The position numbers and the translations under genes are program-made. From Cellulomonas citrea (GTDB lineage Bacteria > Actinomycetota > Actinomycetes > Actinomycetales > Cellulomonadaceae), in contig NZ_VWSD01000004.1 in NCBI RefSeq assembly GCF_009829685.1, positions 1-64,000 of the forward strand: a DNA stretch of 64,000 bases, read 5' to 3'. Shown in pieces: positions 19,032 to 31,546 of the stretch (the first letter of the stretch is position 1; every line of letters begins with the position of its first letter). Below the pieces are notes generated by a model. That model made no database searches, was not told where the DNA came from, and saw only the letters and a program-made list of their open reading frames with translations.

Positions 19032-20123
19032 GTGCAGATCCCCGACGAGCAGGTGCCGCGACTCGTCGACCGGTTCCCGCAGGTGCCCACGGACCGGCTG
19101 CTGGCCCAGCTGGTGCCGCCCCGGCACTTCGCGCACGCCACCTTCGACGGCTACCTGGCCTCGCCGGACCATCCCAGCCAGGCCCAGGCCCGCGGACGGC
19201 TGCGCGAGGTCGCGCACGAGATCGTCCGACCCGCCCGCCGCCGGTGGGGCCGGGCCCGCCGGGAGCCGGTGCCCGCCGTCTACCTGGACGGCGGGTTCGG
19301 CGTGGGCAAGACCCACCTGCTGGCCTCGCTCGCGCACGCCGTGGGGGTCGAGCGCACCGCCTACGGCACGTTCGTCGAGTTCACCCATCTCGTGGGTGCG
19401 CTGGGGTTCGCCGCGACCGTGGACGCCCTGGCCGCCCGCTCGCTCGTCGCGATCGACGAGTTCGAGCTGGACGACCCCGGCGACACGCTCATCGTCACCC
19501 GGCTCGTGCGCGAGCTCGCGGACCGCGGCGTGGCGGTGGCGGCCACGTCGAACACGCTCCCGGAGTCGCTGGGCGAGGGGCGGTTCGCCGCGGAGGACTT
19601 CCTGCGTGAGATCCAGGCGCTGGCCGACCGGTTCGAGGTGCTGCGGATCGACGGTGAGGACTACCGGCACCGTGCCGTGCGCACCGACGAACCACCGCTG
19701 GCCGACGCCGATGTCGCCGCGGCGGTGGTGGGGCGTCCCGGCGCCACGCTCGACGACTTCGCCGCGCTGACCGCCCATCTGGCGCAGGTGCACCCGAGCC
19801 GGTTCGGTGCGCTGCTGGACGACGTGCCGCTGGTCGGGCTCATGGCGGTGGGGCCGGTGCCGGACCAGGACGTGGCGCTGCGCCTCGTCGTCCTCGTCGA
19901 CCGCTTGTACGACCGTGACGTGCCCGTGCTGCTCGGCGGGACGGGGGAGCACGGGCTGTTCAGCCCGGCGATGCTGCGCGGCGGCTACCGCAAGAAGTAC
20001 TACCGCGCGCTCTCGCGTCTGGGCGCCCTGGCCGAGGAAGGGCGCGTCCTGGTCGAGCAGGCCGCGGCCGGGGGCGAGCACCCCGCCGCCGGGGTCGACC
20101 GTCCTGCCGCCGGGCAGGACTGA
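19032..20123 (+). CDS. zapE: Cell division protein ZapE (AFG1-like ATPase)
   Basis: A 363-residue P-loop ATPase of the ZapE/AFG1 family. Walker A is GGFGVGKTHLL and Walker B is LVAIDEFELDDP. A sensor-like ATSNTLPESLGEGRFA segment and the family-specific FLREIQAL are also present. In E. coli ZapE acts at the division ring under stress; the actinobacterial role is less defined. The GTG start gives MQIPDEQVPRLVDRFP and follows TATCCT by 7 nt. The last codons overlap a perfect 8-bp hairpin (20101-20120). Confidence 0.9.
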   Translation: MQIPDEQVPRLVDRFPQVPTDRLLAQLVPPRHFAHATFDGYLASPDHPSQAQARGRLREVAHEIVRPARRRWGRARREPVPAVYLDGGFGVGKTHLLASLAHAVGVERTAYGTFVEFTHLVGALGFAATVDALAARSLVAIDEFELDDPGDTLIVTRLVRELADRGVAVAATSNTLPESLGEGRFAAEDFLREIQALADRFEVLRIDGEDYRHRAVRTDEPPLADADVAAAVVGRPGATLDDFAALTAHLAQVHPSRFGALLDDVPLVGLMAVGPVPDQDVALRLVVLVDRLYDRDVPVLLGGTGEHGLFSPAMLRGGYRKKYYRALSRLGALAEEGRVLVEQAAAGGEHPAAGVDRPAAGQD

Positions 20124-20155
20124 GTCGGCCCACCCCGGCCATCCGGGGCCGGGCC
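20101..20155. terminator. Bidirectional terminator hairpins between zapE and treZ
   Basis: GTCCTGCC-GCCG-GGCAGGAC (20101-20120) forms an 8-bp stem at the end of zapE. GGCCC-A-CCCCGG-CCAT-CCGGGG-CC-GGGCC (20127-20155) forms a second, longer stem in the 54-bp gap between the convergent genes. Confidence 0.55.
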
Positions 20156-20177
20156 TCGCCCGTGCGCCGAGCCAGGC

Positions 20178-21959
20178 TCAGACGAGCACTGCGACGCCCG
20201 CGCCCTCGAGCAGCACCTCGGCACCCCGCGGACCGACCTCGAGCCGGGACGGGCCGAACTGCGCCACGACCGCGAGCCCGGGCGGCGCCGAAGGCAGCGG
20301 CACCCGCGTCGGCCCGGGGACGAGGCTGACGACGAGACGCGCCCGACCCCGGGTCATCACCAGCCAGCCCTCGAACGGTCCGGTGGCCCCGACACCCGGC
20401 TGAGCGGTGAGCTCGCAGCGGCTGCGGTCGCCGTCGGACAGGTCGGGCACGACCCGGCGCAGCGCCAGCAGCGTCCGGTACCAGTCGAGCAGGCGGGCAT
20501 GGGAGCCCGCGGTCGGCTCCGACCAGTCGAGGTGGCTGACCGCGAAGGTGTGCGGGTCCTGCGGGTCGGGCACCTCGACGTCCACGGGCTCGGCACCGGG
20601 CGCGGGGGGCAGGCCGTGGTCGGCGAACTCGGCCCGTCGGCCCTCGCGCACCGCGGCGGCCAGCACCGGGTCGGTGTGGTCGGTGAAGTACTGGAACGGG
20701 GTGCGTGCACCCCACTCCTCACCCATGAAGAGCAGCGGCGAGAACGGCGCGAGCAGCACGAGCGCGGCCTCGCCGGCGAGGGCCGCGGGCGCCAGGTGCG
20801 CCGAAGGCCGGTCGCCGAGGGCGCGGTTGCCGACCTGGTCGTGGTTGCTCGCCGCGACGACGAAGCGATGCCCGTCGACGTCGTCCGGGACCGGCCGCCC
20901 CCACGTCCGACCACGGAAGGTCGACTGCTGACCCTCGTGCACGAAGGCGTGGCGAAGCGCGTGCCGCAGCACCTGGGGTGAGCCGAAGTCGACGTAGTAC
21001 CCCTGGCGTTCGCCGGTCACGAGGGCGTGCACCGCGTGGTGCACGTCGTCGGCCCACTGCGCGCTCATGCCCCAGCCGCCCTCGGCGGTGGGTGTCACGC
21101 AGACCGGGTCGTTGAGGTCGGACTCGGCGACCAGCGACAACGGTCGCCGCAGCGCGCCGGCGAGGGCCGCGACCTCGTCACTGAGCTGGGCGAGCAGGTG
21201 CGGGGTCGAGGTGTCGAGCAGGGCGTGCACCGCATCGAGCCGCAGCGCGTCCAGATGGAACTCGGCGAACCAGCGCAGCGCGTTGTCCACGAGGTAGCGG
21301 CGCACCTGCGCGCTGTGCGGTCCGTCGAGGTCGACGGCGTCACCCCAGGGCGTCGTGCGGCGGTCGGTGAAGTACGGGCCGAACTCGCGCAGGTAGTTCC
21401 CGGACGGGCCGAGGTGGTTGTACACGACGTCGAGGCAGACGCCGAGCCCGCGGCGGTGGGCGTCGTCGACGAAGCGCTGCAGCGCAGCAGGTCCGCCGTA
21501 GGGCTCGTGCACGGCGTACGGCGCGACGCCGTCGTACCCCCAGCCGTGCCGGCCGTCGAAGGCGGCCAGCGGCATGAGCTCGACCAGGTCGACCCCGAGC
21601 TCGACGAGGTGGTCGAGCCGCGCCGCGGCGGCGTCGAGCGTGCCGTCGGGGGTGAAGGTCCCCACGTGCAGCTCGTAGGTGACGGCGCCCGGTGCCGCCA
21701 GCCCGGCCCAGTCGTCGTCCGCCCACACGTGGCGGGCCGTGTCGAACACCCGGGACGGGGCGTGCACGCCGTGCGGTGCCCAGGCCGACCGTGGGTCCGG
21801 GCGCGCCGGGCCGCCGTCGAGCGAGAAGGCGTAGTCGGTGCCGTGCGGAAGGTCCACCTCGCCGGTCCACCAGCCGTCCGGCTCCGCGCGCAGCGGCACG
21901 CGCGAGGTGGTGACGACCTCGACGGTGCGCGCCGCGGGCGCCCAGACACGGGGGATCAT
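20178..21959 (-). CDS. treZ: Malto-oligosyltrehalose trehalohydrolase
   Basis: A 593-residue GH13 enzyme that releases trehalose from maltooligosyltrehalose. It has an N-terminal carbohydrate-binding-like domain, then YELHVGTFTPDGT, CLDVVYNHLGPSGNYL, the nucleophile segment LDALRLDAVHALLD, the acid/base region LVAESDLND and AASNHDQVGNRALG. LLFMGEEWGARTPFQYFTDH is a TreZ hallmark. The ATG overlaps the treY stop (ATGA), so it is translationally coupled as the last gene of treX-treY-treZ. Together these convert alpha-1,4-glucan to trehalose. Confidence 0.95.
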   Translation of the reverse strand: MIPRVWAPAARTVEVVTTSRVPLRAEPDGWWTGEVDLPHGTDYAFSLDGGPARPDPRSAWAPHGVHAPSRVFDTARHVWADDDWAGLAAPGAVTYELHVGTFTPDGTLDAAAARLDHLVELGVDLVELMPLAAFDGRHGWGYDGVAPYAVHEPYGGPAALQRFVDDAHRRGLGVCLDVVYNHLGPSGNYLREFGPYFTDRRTTPWGDAVDLDGPHSAQVRRYLVDNALRWFAEFHLDALRLDAVHALLDTSTPHLLAQLSDEVAALAGALRRPLSLVAESDLNDPVCVTPTAEGGWGMSAQWADDVHHAVHALVTGERQGYYVDFGSPQVLRHALRHAFVHEGQQSTFRGRTWGRPVPDDVDGHRFVVAASNHDQVGNRALGDRPSAHLAPAALAGEAALVLLAPFSPLLFMGEEWGARTPFQYFTDHTDPVLAAAVREGRRAEFADHGLPPAPGAEPVDVEVPDPQDPHTFAVSHLDWSEPTAGSHARLLDWYRTLLALRRVVPDLSDGDRSRCELTAQPGVGATGPFEGWLVMTRGRARLVVSLVPGPTRVPLPSAPPGLAVVAQFGPSRLEVGPRGAEVLLEGAGVAVLV

Positions 21960-24459
21960 CCGGCCACCAGGAGGGCGACGGGGTACCGGTCGAGGAGCGT
22001 GGCCACCGGGGTGAGGCCGCCGGTGAGCTCGGTGCCGGTGAGCTCGTCGTGCCAGCGCCCCTCGGGCAGCGCCACGGTGTGGTCGGACCAACCGCCCAGC
22101 CGCTCCACCGACCCCGCCAGCCGGGTAGCGACCACGACGACGGCGGCCTCGTCCCCGACGGTGCGGGCGAAGCCGAGGCAGGTGCCGGCCGAGTGGGCCA
22201 GCGGCCGGAAGCCCGCCGCGACGCCGGTGAAGGCCTCGGGCAGCGCACGTCGGACCCGCAGCGCGCGGGAGGTGACGAGCAGCTTCTCCTCGTCCAGGGT
22301 GCGCGGCGTCGCGCCCTCGTCGAGCCGCGCGAGCAGCCCGTGGAGGTGGTCGAAGTCCACCGGTCGACGGTTGTCCGGGTCCACGAGGGTGGTCGCGCAC
22401 ACCTCCGTCCCCTGGTAGACGTCGGCGACGCCCGGCAGTGTGAGCTGCACGAGCTTGGTGCCGAGGGCGGCGGCGCGCACGCTGCTGCGGGTCCGCCGCT
22501 CCCACCCGGTGAACGCCTCGACCACCGTCGGGTCGAGCAGTGCCTGCCGGGCGCTGTCCAGCACCGCCTGCTCGTACGCCGTGTCGGGTGCCGACCAGGA
22601 CGTGTGCGAGCGGGCCTCGCGCACCGCCTTGAGCAGGTAGTGCTCGAGCCGGTCGGGCTCGATCGGGCCGTCCGCCGTCCAGGTACCGGCGAGGGTCTGC
22701 CACAGCAGGTTCTCGGTGCGCCCGTCGAGCAGGGCCGAGCGCCGGGCCGCCGTCGCCGCGTGCAGCCGCAGCACGAGGGTCGCCCACTCCCGGGCGTGCT
22801 CGGACAGCACGCCGAGCCGGGCCCTCGTGTCCTCACCACGTTTGGTGTCGTGCGTCGAGGACGTCGTCATGCCGAGCGGGAACGCCGCCTGGGCGTGCTG
22901 GGCCCATGCCGCCAGCTCGGTGGGCGTGAACGCGAACCGGGCCGGGTCACCGCCGACCTCGCACAGCCCGACGAGCTGGGTCCAGCGGTAGTAGGCGGTG
23001 TCCTCGACGCCCTTCGCCTGCACGGCCGCGCTGGTCTGCGCGAACCGGACGACGAGCTCGTCCCGGCGCTGCCCCCGGGTCCGGCCCGCGCTGCCCACCT
23101 CGCGGCCGAGCAGCAGGTCGACGAGCACCGTCATCGTCTCGCCGCGCTCGGGGTCGAGGTGCTCACGGGCACGCGCCGCGGCGGCCTCGAGCGCCTCGAT
23201 CGACTCGGCAGGGGTCGGCTGCCCGGGCACCACGTAGGTGCGGTACCGGTCGAGCTCGACGAGCAGCTTGACGAGGCAGTCGGCCAGCGCACGCCAGGTG
23301 TGGTCGCGCAGCCGCAGGTCGTCGCGGCAGATGCTGGCCGCCAGCTCGGTGAGCCGGTGCACCTCGGCGTAGAGCTGGCCGTCGACCACCTCGGACTTGG
23401 CCTGCTCGACGAGGGCCGCGAACTCGTCCGACGCGTCACCGGTGAGCCGGTGCATGAGCGCACCGAGCACGGCCGCGCCGGACGGGTCGACGAAGGTCTG
23501 CTGCACCCGCCACAGCGCGTCGTACCCGGTGGTGCCGGCGCAGTCCCAGTCGCCCGCCAGCTCCTCGGAACCGGCGAGGATCTTCTCCACGACCACCCAG
23601 ACTCCGCCGGTGACCTCGCGCAGCCGGGACAGGTAGCCTGCCGGGTCGGCGAGCCCGTCGGGGTGGTCGATGCGCAGCCCGTCGACCACGCCGGTGCGCA
23701 CCAGGTCGACGATGAGCCCGTGCGTGGCGTCGAAGACCTCCGGGTCCTCCACCCGGACCGCCACAAGGGTGTCGACGTCGAAGAAGCGCCGGTAGTTGAG
23801 CTCCTCGTCGGCGACCCGCCAGTAGGCGAGCCGGTAGTGCTGGCGGTCGAGCAGCTCGGTGAGGGGCAACGACTGCGTGCCCTCCCGCACCGGGAACACG
23901 TGCTCGTGGTACCGCAGCACCGGGCGCGGGCCGGCGCCGTCGACGTCGAGCAGGTCGAGCTCGAGCTCCCCGCGGGCCAGGACCGTGCCGAGCCGGTCAC
24001 CCAGCACGGGCATCATGAGGGCACCGTCACCGAGCGACCAGTCGACGTCGAACCACCGGGCGTACGCCGAGCCGGGTCCGTCGCGCAGCACCGACCACAG
24101 TGCCGTGTTGTGCCAGGCCGGCACGGGGACCGCCATGTGGTTGGGCACGATGTCGAGGACGAGCCCGAGCCCGGCCGCATGCGCCGTGGCGGCCAGACGC
24201 TCCAGCCCGGGACGGCCGCCGAGCACCTCGGAGACCTCGTCGTGCGCCACGACGTCGTACCCGTGGGTCGACCCCGGCGCGGCACGCAGCACGGGGGACA
24301 GGTAGAGATGGCTCACCCCGAGCGAAGCCAGGTAGGGCACCTGCGCGGCCGCGTCGTCGAATGTGAGACCCGGTCCCAGCTGGAGCCGGTAGGTCGAGAG
24401 CGGCACGACGGCATCGGCAGCCGGTCGGCGGCGGGCGGACGTGGTGCGGGCCTCCCCGG

Positions 24460-24463
<4 letters not shown>
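21956..24463 (-). CDS. treY: Maltooligosyl trehalose synthase
   Basis: An 835-residue GH13 isomerase that turns the reducing-end glucose of maltodextrins into a trehalosyl unit. Family features include STYRLQLGPGLTFDDAAAQVPYLASLGVSHLY (typical TreY opening), LVLDIVPNHMAV, the nucleophile region VDGLRIDHPDGLADP, VVEKILAGSEEL, and TSSTHDTKRGEDTRARL. LPGVADVYQGTEV sits in the C-terminal part. It overlaps glgX upstream and treZ downstream by 4 bases each. Confidence 0.96.
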
Positions 24464-26700
<2,237 letters not shown>

Positions 26701-26782
26701 GCCCCCACCCTGCCAGCCCCCGCCGACAGCCGCCCGGGGGTCGGTGCCGGACGTCGACGTGAGACAGGCGCGGGCCGTCGGG

Positions 26783-27574
26783 TCACGCCAGTGCGACGAG
26801 CACCCGCAGGTCGTCCTCCGGGAGCGTGTCCGCCACGGCGCTCACCTCGAGGTGGCTCAACGTGGCCAGCCCGTGGTGCACCGAGAGGAAGGCCGTGTCC
26901 GAGGCGTCGCGGCCGGTCGCGATCCGCACGAGGGCGCCGCGCGGCGCGAGCGTCGTGGCGTCCACGACGTGCCAGCCGCCGCCGACGTGGGCCTCGGCGA
27001 CGGCGTGGAAGTCCATGGGGGCCAGCCCGGGGGCGTAGACGGCCGCCAGCCGGGCCGGCACGTCGAGCGCCCGCAGCAGCGCCACGACGAGGTGGGCGTA
27101 GTCGCGGCACACGCCCTGGCGGGCCAGCAGCGTGCGGACCGCGCCGTCCGTCGGTCCGCTGGACCCAGGCACGTAACTCAGGCGCGTCCCCACCCAGGAC
27201 GAGACGGCGGCGAGCAGGTCGACGCCGGTCAGCCCGGCGAACTCGGCGCGGGCCGTCGGCCCCAGGGTGTCGGACTCGCAGTACCGGGACGGGCGCAGGT
27301 ACGTGAGCAGCTCCGCCTCGTCCGCGGGTAGAGGTGGCGCCGAACCCGTCAGGTCGGCGGTGTAGGTCGCGTCGAACTGTCCCGCAGGTGCGTCGACGAC
27401 GTGCAGGCGGGTGCCGTGCGGGCCGGCCAGCGCGCGGGGCCGCACGGGTGTGCCGTCCACCTGGAGCGTCATCGACTCGACGAGGCCGGGCTGCTCTGCC
27501 GCCGCGATCTGCAGCACGACCGTCGTCGGGCGGGCGACGTCGAGCCGGAGCGTGGCAGCGACCTGTCGGAGCAT
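26783..27574 (-). CDS. Transglutaminase-like family protein
   Basis: A 263-residue protein with an N-terminal beta-rich bacterial transglutaminase domain and a transglutaminase-like cysteine-protease core. The triad is visible: Cys in RQGVCRDYAHLVVA, His in MDFHAVAEAHVGG and Asp in WHVVDATTL. No signal peptide is seen, so it is cytoplasmic. Related proteins are often annotated as transglutaminase-like enzymes of unknown substrate. It lies 82 bp upstream of glgX on the same strand but has no evident functional link to trehalose synthesis. Confidence 0.88.
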   Translation of the reverse strand: MLRQVAATLRLDVARPTTVVLQIAAAEQPGLVESMTLQVDGTPVRPRALAGPHGTRLHVVDAPAGQFDATYTADLTGSAPPLPADEAELLTYLRPSRYCESDTLGPTARAEFAGLTGVDLLAAVSSWVGTRLSYVPGSSGPTDGAVRTLLARQGVCRDYAHLVVALLRALDVPARLAAVYAPGLAPMDFHAVAEAHVGGGWHVVDATTLAPRGALVRIATGRDASDTAFLSVHHGLATLSHLEVSAVADTLPEDDLRVLVALA

Positions 27575-27647
27575 CGGGCCATGCTGTCAGTCGTGCGGCG
27601 GGCCCGCCCGCGCGGGGCGGCGCGGGGGACCCCGCCGACGCTGACTC

Positions 27648-28445
27648 CTAGAGCACGCGGGCGAGGAAGTCCCGGGTGCGCTGCTCGCTCGGTGCGCCGA
27701 GGACGGCCTCGGGCGTGCCGTGCTCGACGACCTGCCCGTCGGCCATGAAGACGACCTGGTCGGCCACCTCGCGTGCGAAGCCGATCTCGTGCGTGACGAC
27801 GATCATCGTCATGCCCGAGCCCGCCAGGTCACGCATGACCGCGAGCACCTCGCCGACCAGCTCGGGGTCGAGCGCCGACGTCGGCTCGTCGAAGAGCATG
27901 AGCTCGGGGTCCATCGCCAGGGCGCGTGCGATGGCGACCCGCTGCTGCTGACCGCCGGACAGCTGGGCGGGGTAGAAGTCGACCCGGTCGGACAGCCCGA
28001 CCTGGTCGAGGATCGCCCGCGCCCGGGTGTCCGCATCGGACTTGGTGCGGCCGAGCACCTGCACCTGGGCCTCGACCACGTTGCCCAGCGCGGTCATGTG
28101 CGGGAACAGGTTGAAGCGCTGGAACACCATGCCGATCTTCGCGCGCTGGGCCGCGATGGCCTTGGGGTGCAGCCGGAACAGCGTCGGCTCACCTCGGCGG
28201 GTGCCCTCGCGATAGCCCATGAGCTCGCCGTCCACGTGGATGGCGCCCGCGTCGATCTCCTCGAGCTGGTTGACGCAGCGCAGTGCGGTGGACTTGCCTG
28301 AGCCGGACGGCCCCAGCACGACGGTCACCGACCCGCGCGGCACCACCACGTCGATCCCGCGCAGCACGTGGTGCTCGCCGAAGAACTTGTGCACCCCGGT
28401 CAGCTCGACCATGGGCCCGTGCCCCTCGGAACGCTGCTCGTTCAT
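27648..28445 (-). CDS. Polar amino-acid ABC transporter, ATP-binding protein
   Basis: A 265-residue ABC ATPase of the GlnQ/HisP class. Walker A is [15 protein letters not shown], the Q-loop region is [20 protein letters not shown], the signature is [17 protein letters not shown], Walker B is [20 protein letters not shown] and the switch His is in [15 protein letters not shown]. It energises the permease encoded just upstream, with which it overlaps by 4 bases. A 15-residue insert ([15 protein letters not shown]) before the Q-loop is found in some actinobacterial relatives. Likely substrate is glutamine or a related polar amino acid. Confidence 0.94.
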   Translation of the reverse strand: MNEQRSEGHGPMVELTGVHKFFGEHHVLRGIDVVVPRGSVTVVLGPSGSGKSTALRCVNQLEEIDAGAIHVDGELMGYREGTRRGEPTLFRLHPKAIAAQRAKIGMVFQRFNLFPHMTALGNVVEAQVQVLGRTKSDADTRARAILDQVGLSDRVDFYPAQLSGGQQQRVAIARALAMDPELMLFDEPTSALDPELVGEVLAVMRDLAGSGMTMIVVTHEIGFAREVADQVVFMADGQVVEHGTPEAVLGAPSEQRTRDFLARVL

Positions 28446-29428
28446 CCCCAGCCTCCGGCGGGTCGGCCCATGTCGTCCACCGTGGAGATCTCGGGGGTGG
28501 TGCGGGCGGCGTTGATGGCGGCCTGCCGCGGGCCGCGGCCGGAGCGCTGCGGGCCGGCGTTGCGGGTCGGGTCGAAGCCGCGCCCGTAGTACCGCTCGAG
28601 GTAGTGCTGGCCGACCATGAGCACGCTCGTGATCGCCAGGTACCACAGGGCCGCGACGAGCAGCAGCGGCACCGGCTGGAAGATCCGGTTGCCGATCGCG
28701 TTCGTGGCGAACTGCAGGTCGAGCGTGAACGGGACCGCGAGCACGAGCGAGGTGGTCTTGAGCATGGAGATCGTCTCGTTGCCGGTCGGCGGCACGATGA
28801 CGCGCATCGCCTGCGGCAGCACGATCCGGCGCAGGATCGGGCCGTCCTTCATGCCGAGCGCCTTGGCGGCCTCCTGCTGGCCACGGTCGACGCTCTCCAG
28901 CCCGGCGCGGACGATCTCGGCGAGGTACGCCGCCTCGTTGAGCGCGAGCCCGATGAGGGCGGCCACCGCGGCCGTGAACACGTCCTTGGTGCTGAAGCTC
29001 CAGAACTCCGGGCCGAACGGGATGCCGAGCGAGAGACGGGGGTAGAGCACCGAGATGAGGCCCCAGAACACCAGCTGGGTGAAGATCGGCGTGCCGCGGA
29101 AGAACCAGATGTAGAACCACGCGACGGCGCGCAGCACCGGGTTCGTCGAGTCGCGCATCACCGCCAGGGTGATGGCGAGCACGACGGCGATCGCCATCGA
29201 CCCGACCGTGAGGGCCAGCGTCCAGCCGACGCCCCGCAGGACCGGGGTGGCGAACAGGTACTGACCGACGGTGGGCCAGGCGAACTTCGGGTTCGTGAGC
29301 AGCGCGTGGACGGCCATCGCCGCCAGCACGAGGACGACGACGGCCGAGACCCACCGGCCGGGGTAGCGCACAGGGACCGCGTGGATCCTGCGCACCCCGG
29401 CCGGCGGCTCTGCCGGACCAGCACTCAC
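28442..29428 (-). CDS. Polar amino-acid ABC transporter, permease protein
   Basis: A 328-residue membrane protein of the HisM/GlnP permease class with about six predicted helices. The EAA-loop is seen as [25 protein letters not shown], and [15 protein letters not shown] is typical of the family. An N-terminal cytoplasmic stretch precedes the first helix ([19 protein letters not shown]), and the C-terminal tail is long and polar. GTG at 29428 starts 4 bp after the binding-protein stop. One permease gene is present, so it likely forms a homodimer. Confidence 0.93.
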   Translation of the reverse strand: MSAGPAEPPAGVRRIHAVPVRYPGRWVSAVVVLVLAAMAVHALLTNPKFAWPTVGQYLFATPVLRGVGWTLALTVGSMAIAVVLAITLAVMRDSTNPVLRAVAWFYIWFFRGTPIFTQLVFWGLISVLYPRLSLGIPFGPEFWSFSTKDVFTAAVAALIGLALNEAAYLAEIVRAGLESVDRGQQEAAKALGMKDGPILRRIVLPQAMRVIVPPTGNETISMLKTTSLVLAVPFTLDLQFATNAIGNRIFQPVPLLLVAALWYLAITSVLMVGQHYLERYYGRGFDPTRNAGPQRSGRGPRQAAINAARTTPEISTVDDMGRPAGGWG

Positions 29429-29432
29429 GAGG

Positions 29433-30356
29433 TCAGCTCACCGCGGGGTTGAGCTCGGCCTTGGTGACGGCGCCGGACTCGTTGCCCCAGGCGGTGAGGA
29501 TCTTGGCGTAGTCGCCGTCGTCCATGAGCTTCTGCAGCGCCTTCTGCACGGCCGAGGTGAGCGCCGCGTCGTCCTTGGAGACGACGACGCCCTGCGGTGC
29601 GGTCGCGAAGACGTCGCCGAGCTGCTCGAGCTGGCCGGAGGTCTGGGCGATCGCGTAGGCGATGATCGGCGAGTCGGCGTACATGAGGTCGACCTTGCCG
29701 CCGACGAGGGCGGTCGTCACGTCGGACTGGTGGTCGTACTTGAGCGGCGAGATCGCCTTCTTGCCGTCGGAGACGCACTTCGCGCTGGCGGCGTCGAGCT
29801 CCTCGTCCTCCACCGTGCCGGTCTGGACGCCGACGGTGAGACCGCAGATGTCCTTCGCGTCGACCTTGTTCGGGTTGCCCGCCTGCACGGCGTAGGCCTC
29901 GCCGGCCGAGAAGTAGCTGATCATGTTGACCTGCTTCTCCCGGTCGGGGTTGATCGTGAAGGAGGAGACGCCGATGTCGTACTTGCTGCCGATCGCCGGG
30001 ATGATCGAGGCGAAGGTCGCGGTCTGCACGTCCACCTTGACCCCGAGCACCGCGCCGAGCGCCTTGGCCAGGTCGACGTCGTAGCCGACCGGGGTGGTGC
30101 CGTCCTCGGCGATGTACTCGGCCGGGGCGTACGTGGTGTCGGAACCCACGACGAGCGTGCCGGCCGACGTGATCCTGGCCGGCAGCAGGGCCGCGATGGC
30201 CTCGTCCTTGGCGATCGAGGTCGGGTCGAAGGACGCGGCGCCCGAGGCGGCGGCCTTCGTCGAGCTCGAACCGGAGGCCGAACCGGACGAGGAGCACCCG
30301 GTGAGGGCGAGCGCGGCGACGAGCGTCGTCGTCAGGACGAGGGGGGTGGAGCGCAC
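29433..30356 (-). CDS. Polar amino-acid ABC transporter, substrate-binding lipoprotein
   Basis: A 307-residue extracytoplasmic binding protein. The N-terminus has a lipoprotein signal, VLTTTLVAALALTGC, with the lipobox Cys near residue 20, followed by a Ser/Gly/Ala-rich linker. The mature part carries the type 3 solute-binding fold (GTLVVGSDTTYAPAEYI, VGYDVDLAKALGAVLG, LPARI). GTG at 30356 is preferred because GGAGG sits directly upstream. First gene of the transporter operon. The neighbouring glutaminase gene suggests a glutamine-type substrate; that is inference. Confidence 0.92.
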   Translation of the reverse strand: MRSTPLVLTTTLVAALALTGCSSSGSASGSSSTKAAASGAASFDPTSIAKDEAIAALLPARITSAGTLVVGSDTTYAPAEYIAEDGTTPVGYDVDLAKALGAVLGVKVDVQTATFASIIPAIGSKYDIGVSSFTINPDREKQVNMISYFSAGEAYAVQAGNPNKVDAKDICGLTVGVQTGTVEDEELDAASAKCVSDGKKAISPLKYDHQSDVTTALVGGKVDLMYADSPIIAYAIAQTSGQLEQLGDVFATAPQGVVVSKDDAALTSAVQKALQKLMDDGDYAKILTAWGNESGAVTKAELNPAVS

Positions 30357-30555
30357 AAGATCCTCCAAGGGGGGCGCGGCGGGCCGCGCAGATCAGCTGT
30401 GCACCGGCCCCGCGGTCGGTGCGACGTCGACGGTAGCGAGCGGATGTTACGCCGGGGTGTCCTGGCGCGTGACCTGGTCGCGGACGTGGCCGATGTCACG
30501 TCGTGGCGCATGACTCTAGGGTCGGTCGGGTCCGACGTCGACGCAGGAGGCCGTG

Positions 30556-31518
30556 ATGAACCGTCTGGTGTCCACCGGTGCGCTGCCCGCCCACGGGGTG
30601 GTGGCCCGTGCGCTGCGGGCCGCGCACGCGCTCGTCGAGGACGAGTCCGGCGGGCAGGTGAGCACCGTCTACCCGAGGCTTGCCAGGGCGGACCCGTCGG
30701 CGTTCGCCCTCGCGGTCACGGCGGTCGACGGTGCGAGCACGGCGGTGGGGCTCGCTGACGCCCGGACCACGCTCATGAGCGTCTCCAAGCCGTTCGTCAT
30801 GGCGCTCGTCGCCCAGTCGTGCGGGCTGGAGCGGGTGCGCGCGGCCGTCGGCGTGAACGCGACCGGGCTGCCGTTCGCCGATCCCGAGGCGATCCTCCGG
30901 GGCCCGGGCGGGCGGACGAACCCGATGGTGAACCCCGGCGCGATCGTCACCAGCAGCCTGGTCCCGGGCGCCGACCGCGCGCAGCGCTGGGCCTTCGTGT
31001 GCGACGGCCTGTCCCGGCTCGCCGGTCGTCGCCTGGAGGTCGACGAGGAGGTGCTCGACTGCGCGCTGGCGAGCAACGGGCGCAACCGTGAGCTGGCGCG
31101 GATGCTGGCCGATCGCACGGCCCTGGCGTGCGATCCGGACGACGCGGTCGACCTCTACACCCGGCAGTGCTGCCTCGAGGTCGACGTGCAGGACCTGGCC
31201 CGGATGGGCGCCGTGCTCGCGACCGGCGGTCTGGACCCGGTCGACGGGCACCGGCTGCTCGACGCCGACGTCACGCGGGCGGTGCTCGCGGTGATGGCGA
31301 CCGCCGGGCTCTACGAGGCCTCGGGGGACTGGTTGGTCGACGTCGGGGTCCCGGCCAAGAGCGGGATCAGCGGCGCCCTGGTCGCGGTCGCGCCAGGCAA
31401 GGGGGCGCTCGGTGCGTGGTCGCCCCCGCTGGACGGTGCGGGCACGAGCGTGCGCGGCGGTCGGGCGGCGGCGTTCCTCGCTGGTGAGCTGGGCCTCGAC
31501 CTGTTCGCCGCCGGCTAG
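30556..31518 (+). CDS. glsA: Glutaminase A
   Basis: A 320-residue serine-dependent glutaminase converting glutamine to glutamate and ammonia. The nucleophile motif SxxK is SVSKPF in TLMSVSKPFVMALV (about residue 75). Substrate-binding segments NPMVNPGAIVTSSL, SNGRNRELARMLAD, YTRQCCLEVDVQDLARMGAVLATGG and VPAKSGISGALVAVAP all match the family. AGGAGG at 30545-30550 supports ATG at 30556. It diverges from the polar amino-acid transporter operon, consistent with use of imported glutamine. Confidence 0.95.
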   Translation: MNRLVSTGALPAHGVVARALRAAHALVEDESGGQVSTVYPRLARADPSAFALAVTAVDGASTAVGLADARTTLMSVSKPFVMALVAQSCGLERVRAAVGVNATGLPFADPEAILRGPGGRTNPMVNPGAIVTSSLVPGADRAQRWAFVCDGLSRLAGRRLEVDEEVLDCALASNGRNRELARMLADRTALACDPDDAVDLYTRQCCLEVDVQDLARMGAVLATGGLDPVDGHRLLDADVTRAVLAVMATAGLYEASGDWLVDVGVPAKSGISGALVAVAPGKGALGAWSPPLDGAGTSVRGGRAAAFLAGELGLDLFAAG

Positions 31519-31546
31519 GAGGCGACGGGTCTCGGGGTCGACGAGG